Part shown: positions 61,186 through 64,000 of the stretch, one piece after another
How the letters are laid out: every line of letters begins with the position of its first letter
Numbering within the stretch: the stretch's first letter is position 1
DNA from: Anaerococcus octavius
GTDB taxonomy: Bacteria; Bacillota; Clostridia; Tissierellales; Peptoniphilaceae
Direction of reading: 5' to 3'
Assembly: GCF_900445265.1 (NCBI RefSeq)
Contig: NZ_UFTA01000002.1
Coordinates: forward strand, 806,001 to 870,000
Length of the DNA stretch: 64,000 bases
The notes under the pieces: generated by a model
Database searches by the model: none
What the model saw: the letters and a program-made list of their open reading frames with translations, nothing else
Told to the model about the DNA's origin: nothing
Translations under genes and position numbers: made by a program

Positions 61186-61224
61186 AACATAAAGAAAAAG
61201 AGAACCCTATTGTGGGTTCTCTTT
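61186..61224 (-). terminator. Attenuator hairpin in the purF leader
   Basis: On the minus strand AAAGAGAACCC and GGGTTCTCTTT (61197-61224) form an 11-bp stem followed by TTTTTCTTT, 36 bp before purF. The stop codon of the leader ORF (61223-61225) lies in its 5' arm, so ribosomes ending there could block the hairpin. Confidence 0.8.
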
Positions 61225-61348
61225 ATGCATGGCAAAATAATCCTATTGGAAATCTTAATTTTTTTATATAAGCAAAGATAGAGTATGAAATACAAGAAAA
61301 CATACTTTTATTTAAAAATGTATAGTTGTATACACGTAAATTTTTCAT
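61223..61348 (-). CDS. Leader ORF of the purine operon (41 aa)
   Basis: The ATG at 61348 has an excellent GGAGGGG site. The product, beginning MKNLRVYNYTF and ending RFPIGLFCHA, is basic and hydrophobic and matches no family I know. Its stop codon coincides with the start of the attenuator stem. The ORF is probably a regulatory leader peptide; coding is supported by the ribosome binding site and its position, not by homology. Confidence 0.55.
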   Translation of the reverse strand: MKNLRVYNYTFLNKSMFSCISYSIFAYIKKLRFPIGLFCHA

Positions 61349-61388
61349 AATACCCCTCCATCTATCCCTTAAATTTTTGTATAAGTAT

Positions 61389-61416
61389 ATTATAAATAAT
61401 TTTAAAAATATTTCAA
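61389..61416 (-). promoter_or_regulatory. Promoter of the purine operon
   Basis: On the minus strand TTGAAA (61411-61416), 16 bp and TATAAT (61389-61394), giving a leader of about 230 nt. No purine-riboswitch consensus or PurBox is evident in it. Confidence 0.65.
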
Positions 61417-61444
61417 GGAAAAATATTAAAAAAATTTTACAATA

Positions 61445-63100
61445 TTAAAATAGTCCTACAATTTCACCATCTTCATCTAAATCAATTTGATAAGCATTTG
61501 GTACTTTTGGAAGTCCTGGCATGGTTAAAATATTATCTGTATAGGCAACAATGAAACCAGCTCCGGCATTTACTCTGACATCTCTAATTGTAATTTCATA
61601 ATCATCGACAGTCATATTTTTCTTAGGATCATCTGATAGAGAATAAGGAGTTTTTGCTACACATATTGGTAAGTCTTTATATCCTAGACCTTCAATTCTA
61701 GTAATTTCTTTTTCAGCCTTTTTTGTGTATACAACTTTTTTCGCTCTGTAAATTTCTTTTGCGATTGTTTCTATTTTCTCTTTTGTAGATAATCTTTCAT
61801 CATATAAATATTTAAATTCATTATCTTTTTCGCAAAGTTCAACTAATTGATTAGCAAGCTCTACTCCACCTTCTGATCCATCAGTAAATACTGTTGTTTC
61901 AATAGCTTTTACGCCTAGTTTTTCAGTTAACTCTTGCACTAATTTTATTTCTTTTTCAGTATCAGTAGCAAATTTATTTATAGCAACTATAATATTATTT
62001 CCAAATTTTTTCATATTTTCTATATGAATTTGAAGGTTTTTAAATCCTTTTTCTAGATAGTCTAGATTTTCACTAGCTAGCATATCAATTGGCATACCTG
62101 CATGGTATTTTAGTGATCTAATTGAAGTTACAATCACTGTTGCATCTGTTTTTAGTCCACCTAATCTACACTTAATATCATTAAATTTCTCGGCACCTAG
62201 ATCTGCTCCAAAACCAGCTTCTGTAACTACATAATCAGCAATACCTAAAGCAGTTTTTGTAGCAATTAGTGAGTTACACCCATGAGCTATATTTGCAAAT
62301 GGACCACCATGAATAATTGCTGGTGTATTTTCTGTTGTTTGAACAAGGTTGGCTTTTAAAGCTTCTTTCATAATTACTGCAACAGAACCTGTAGCTTGTA
62401 TGTCGTCTACAGTTACAGGATTATTTGAATAATCGTAAGCTACTATCATTTTGCCAACTTTTTCTTTAAAATCTTGCATGCTTGTTGCAAGGCATAAAAC
62501 CGCCATCATTTCTGTTGCAACAGTTATATCAAACTTATCTTCACGAGTTACACTATCAGTTTTATTTCCTAAGCCAATTACAATATTTCTAAGAGCTCTA
62601 TCATTTAAATCTACACATCTTCTCCAAATAATTTGTTTTGGATCTATATTCTTTTCGTTACCTTGGTAAATATGATTATCTAACATTGCTGCAACAAGAT
62701 TTACGGATGTTGTGATAGCATGAAAATCACCTGTAAAATGTAGATTTATTTCATCCATTGGTAAAACTTGACTATATCCACCACCTGCTGCTCCACCTTT
62801 TCGGCCAAATGATGGTCCTAGTGAAGGCTCTCTTAAAACTGAAATAGCTTTTTGTCCAATCCTATTTAAAGCCATTGATAATCCAATATTCATAGTAGTC
62901 TTACCTTCTCCACTTGGTGTAGGATTTGTAGCTGTAACTAAAATTAACTTTGAGCCTTCTTTTTTCTTATCAGCATAGCTTAAATCTAGTTTTGCCTTGT
63001 ATTTTCCGTACTTATCATAATTTTCTACTTCTAAATCCTTACAAATTTCATCAATATCTTTTAATTCAATCTCTCTTGCAATTTCTATATCTGTCTTCAT
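61445..63100 (-). CDS. fhs: Formate-tetrahydrofolate ligase
   Basis: A 551-aa enzyme making 10-formyl-THF from formate and ATP. The P-loop-like TNPTPSGEGKTTMNIGL and the REPSLGPSFGRKGGAAGGGYSQV segment are signatures. It supplies the formyl donor used by PurN and PurH just downstream. An AAGGTTGGG site precedes the ATG. No terminator separates it from the purine promoter. Confidence 0.97.
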   Translation of the reverse strand: MKTDIEIAREIELKDIDEICKDLEVENYDKYGKYKAKLDLSYADKKKEGSKLILVTATNPTPSGEGKTTMNIGLSMALNRIGQKAISVLREPSLGPSFGRKGGAAGGGYSQVLPMDEINLHFTGDFHAITTSVNLVAAMLDNHIYQGNEKNIDPKQIIWRRCVDLNDRALRNIVIGLGNKTDSVTREDKFDITVATEMMAVLCLATSMQDFKEKVGKMIVAYDYSNNPVTVDDIQATGSVAVIMKEALKANLVQTTENTPAIIHGGPFANIAHGCNSLIATKTALGIADYVVTEAGFGADLGAEKFNDIKCRLGGLKTDATVIVTSIRSLKYHAGMPIDMLASENLDYLEKGFKNLQIHIENMKKFGNNIIVAINKFATDTEKEIKLVQELTEKLGVKAIETTVFTDGSEGGVELANQLVELCEKDNEFKYLYDERLSTKEKIETIAKEIYRAKKVVYTKKAEKEITRIEGLGYKDLPICVAKTPYSLSDDPKKNMTVDDYEITIRDVRVNAGAGFIVAYTDNILTMPGLPKVPNAYQIDLDEDGEIVGLF

Positions 63101-63215
63101 AAACCCAACCTTTCATCAAAAAACTTTCGTACATTTTCCTATAATAATTAAAGATAAATATTTTTAACTACAAGTATATTATCTAATTATAAATTTATAA
63201 ATCAATAATTTTTAA

Positions 63216-63261
63216 AAACAAAAAACTCAAGTATGCTTTGTTTTGGCAAACTTGAGTTTTT
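63216..63261 (-). terminator. Terminator of thiC
   Basis: AAAAACTCAAGT and ACTTGAGTTTTT form a perfect outer stem with a weak inner GC/GC pairing; a T run follows on the minus strand. Confidence 0.8.
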
Positions 63262-63289
63262 ATTTTTGGCTATCAAAGCCATTTAAAAT

Positions 63290-64000
63290 TTATAAAGTTA
63301 TATCTTTTCCTTCAAGAATTAAATTCATATTTCTCATAGAACACATAGCCCCACACATAGTGCATGTATCTTCCTCTTCAGGTGATGATGCTGCTCTGTA
63401 GGCTCTACACTTATCAGGATCCATAGCAAGTTCAAACATACCTTCCCAGTCAATTTTTTGTCTTCTTTTACTCATCTCAAGATCCCACTTATCAGCATCT
63501 TTTAATTTTGCAATATCTCCTGCATGGGCTGCAATTTTTGCAGCAACTATTCCCTCTTTTACATCATCTACATCTGGCAATCTTAAGTGCTCTGCTGGTG
63601 TTACATAGCATAGGAAATCTGCTCCATAACTTGCTGCAATAGCTCCACCAATAGCACTTGTGATATGATCATAGCCCGGTGCAATATCAGTTACTAATGG
63701 TCCTAGAACATAGAAAGGTGCATTGTGGCATAATTTTTTTTGTAATTTTATATTTGTTTCTATATCATTTATTGGAACGTGACCTGGACCCTCAATGATA
63801 ACTTGGACATCCTTTTCCCAAGCTCTTTTTGTAAGCTCACCTAAGGTAATAAGTTCAGCAATTTGTGCAGGATCTGTTGCATCATGAATACCACCTGGTC
63901 TTAATGAATCTCCTAGTGATAAGGTTACATCATATTCTCTTAAAATATCTAATAATTCATCATAATATTCATAAAAAGGATTTTCCCTATTATTCATTTT
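63290..64000 (-). CDS. thiC: Phosphomethylpyrimidine synthase ThiC (partial, 5' end outside the window)
   Basis: The C-terminal half of ThiC, a radical-SAM enzyme that turns AIR into HMP-P for thiamine. Visible parts are [38 protein letters not shown] and the cluster-binding cysteines in [11 protein letters not shown]. The reading frame is open at the right edge, so the first about 200 residues are missing here; the first in-window ATG is internal. Confidence 0.95.
   Translation of the reverse strand, partial: KMNNRENPFYEYYDELLDILREYDVTLSLGDSLRPGGIHDATDPAQIAELITLGELTKRAWEKDVQVIIEGPGHVPINDIETNIKLQKKLCHNAPFYVLGPLVTDIAPGYDHITSAIGGAIAASYGADFLCYVTPAEHLRLPDVDDVKEGIVAAKIAAHAGDIAKLKDADKWDLEMSKRRQKIDWEGMFELAMDPDKCRAYRAASSPEEEDTCTMCGAMCSMRNMNLILEGKDITL

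Noticed and set aside
61151-61444. Purine, PRPP or other known riboswitch ahead of purF
   Set aside because: I looked for the conserved cores of these riboswitches and did not find them; a covariance-model search would settle it.

Overview
The window is AT-rich, densely coded DNA from a low-GC Gram-positive anaerobe. Strong AGGAGG-type ribosome binding sites, a T-box ahead of valS, pyruvate phosphate dikinase with its regulator, a Clostridia-type ThiC cysteine motif and DUF523, DUF979 and DUF1576 proteins all fit Clostridia/Tissierellia. A Peptoniphilaceae such as Anaerococcus is my best guess (inference). No tRNA, rRNA, CRISPR array, prophage or insertion sequence was recognised.

Layout. 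1-1235: partial ABC ATPase and a secreted/anchored protein of unknown function. 1292-6475: three overlapping minus-strand genes, a TerB-C-domain protein, a BrxD-like P-loop ATPase and an Lhr/BrxHI-like helicase, which form a candidate defence or DNA-processing module. 6595-7893: fructosamine kinase with two paralogous tiny acidic proteins. 8031-10444: exported 5'-nucleotidase and a heptad-repeat lipoprotein. 10856-13122: pyroglutamyl peptidase with DUF969/DUF979 membrane proteins. 13663-18521: hydrolase, cold-shock protein, methyltransferase and T-box-controlled valS. 18714-22160: PPDK regulator and PPDK. 22215-23967: a decayed oleate hydratase. 24188-28642: DUF1576, PPOX, MarR-controlled and DegV genes. 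29268-34386: a PhnDCEE-type transporter operon ending in a cytosolic 5'-nucleotidase. 34430-38000: a TetR unit with a clear promoter/operator, then a decaying stretch with a GNAT pseudogene and a frameshifted FAD oxidoreductase. 38062-48703: scattered small-molecule enzymes, an OpuB-type transporter and a CDF cation transporter. 49211-61420: the purine operon, transcribed purF-purN-purH-purDL-guaB-purE-purM-purC behind a leader with a small ORF and an attenuator hairpin. 61445-64000: fhs and the 3' part of thiC.

The purine block makes IMP and on to XMP. fhs supplies the 10-formyl-THF used by PurN and PurH, and thiC draws its substrate AIR from the PurM step. purK, purB and purA are not in the window.

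Most interesting points: the TerB/BrxD-like/Lhr-like trio; a PurD-PurL fusion; a PurF with Ser and Asp in place of two conserved glutaminase residues; a leader ORF whose stop codon lies in the 5' arm of the purF attenuator; and three single-A homopolymer frameshifts (valS, purH, FAD oxidoreductase), which may be sequencing errors or real lesions.
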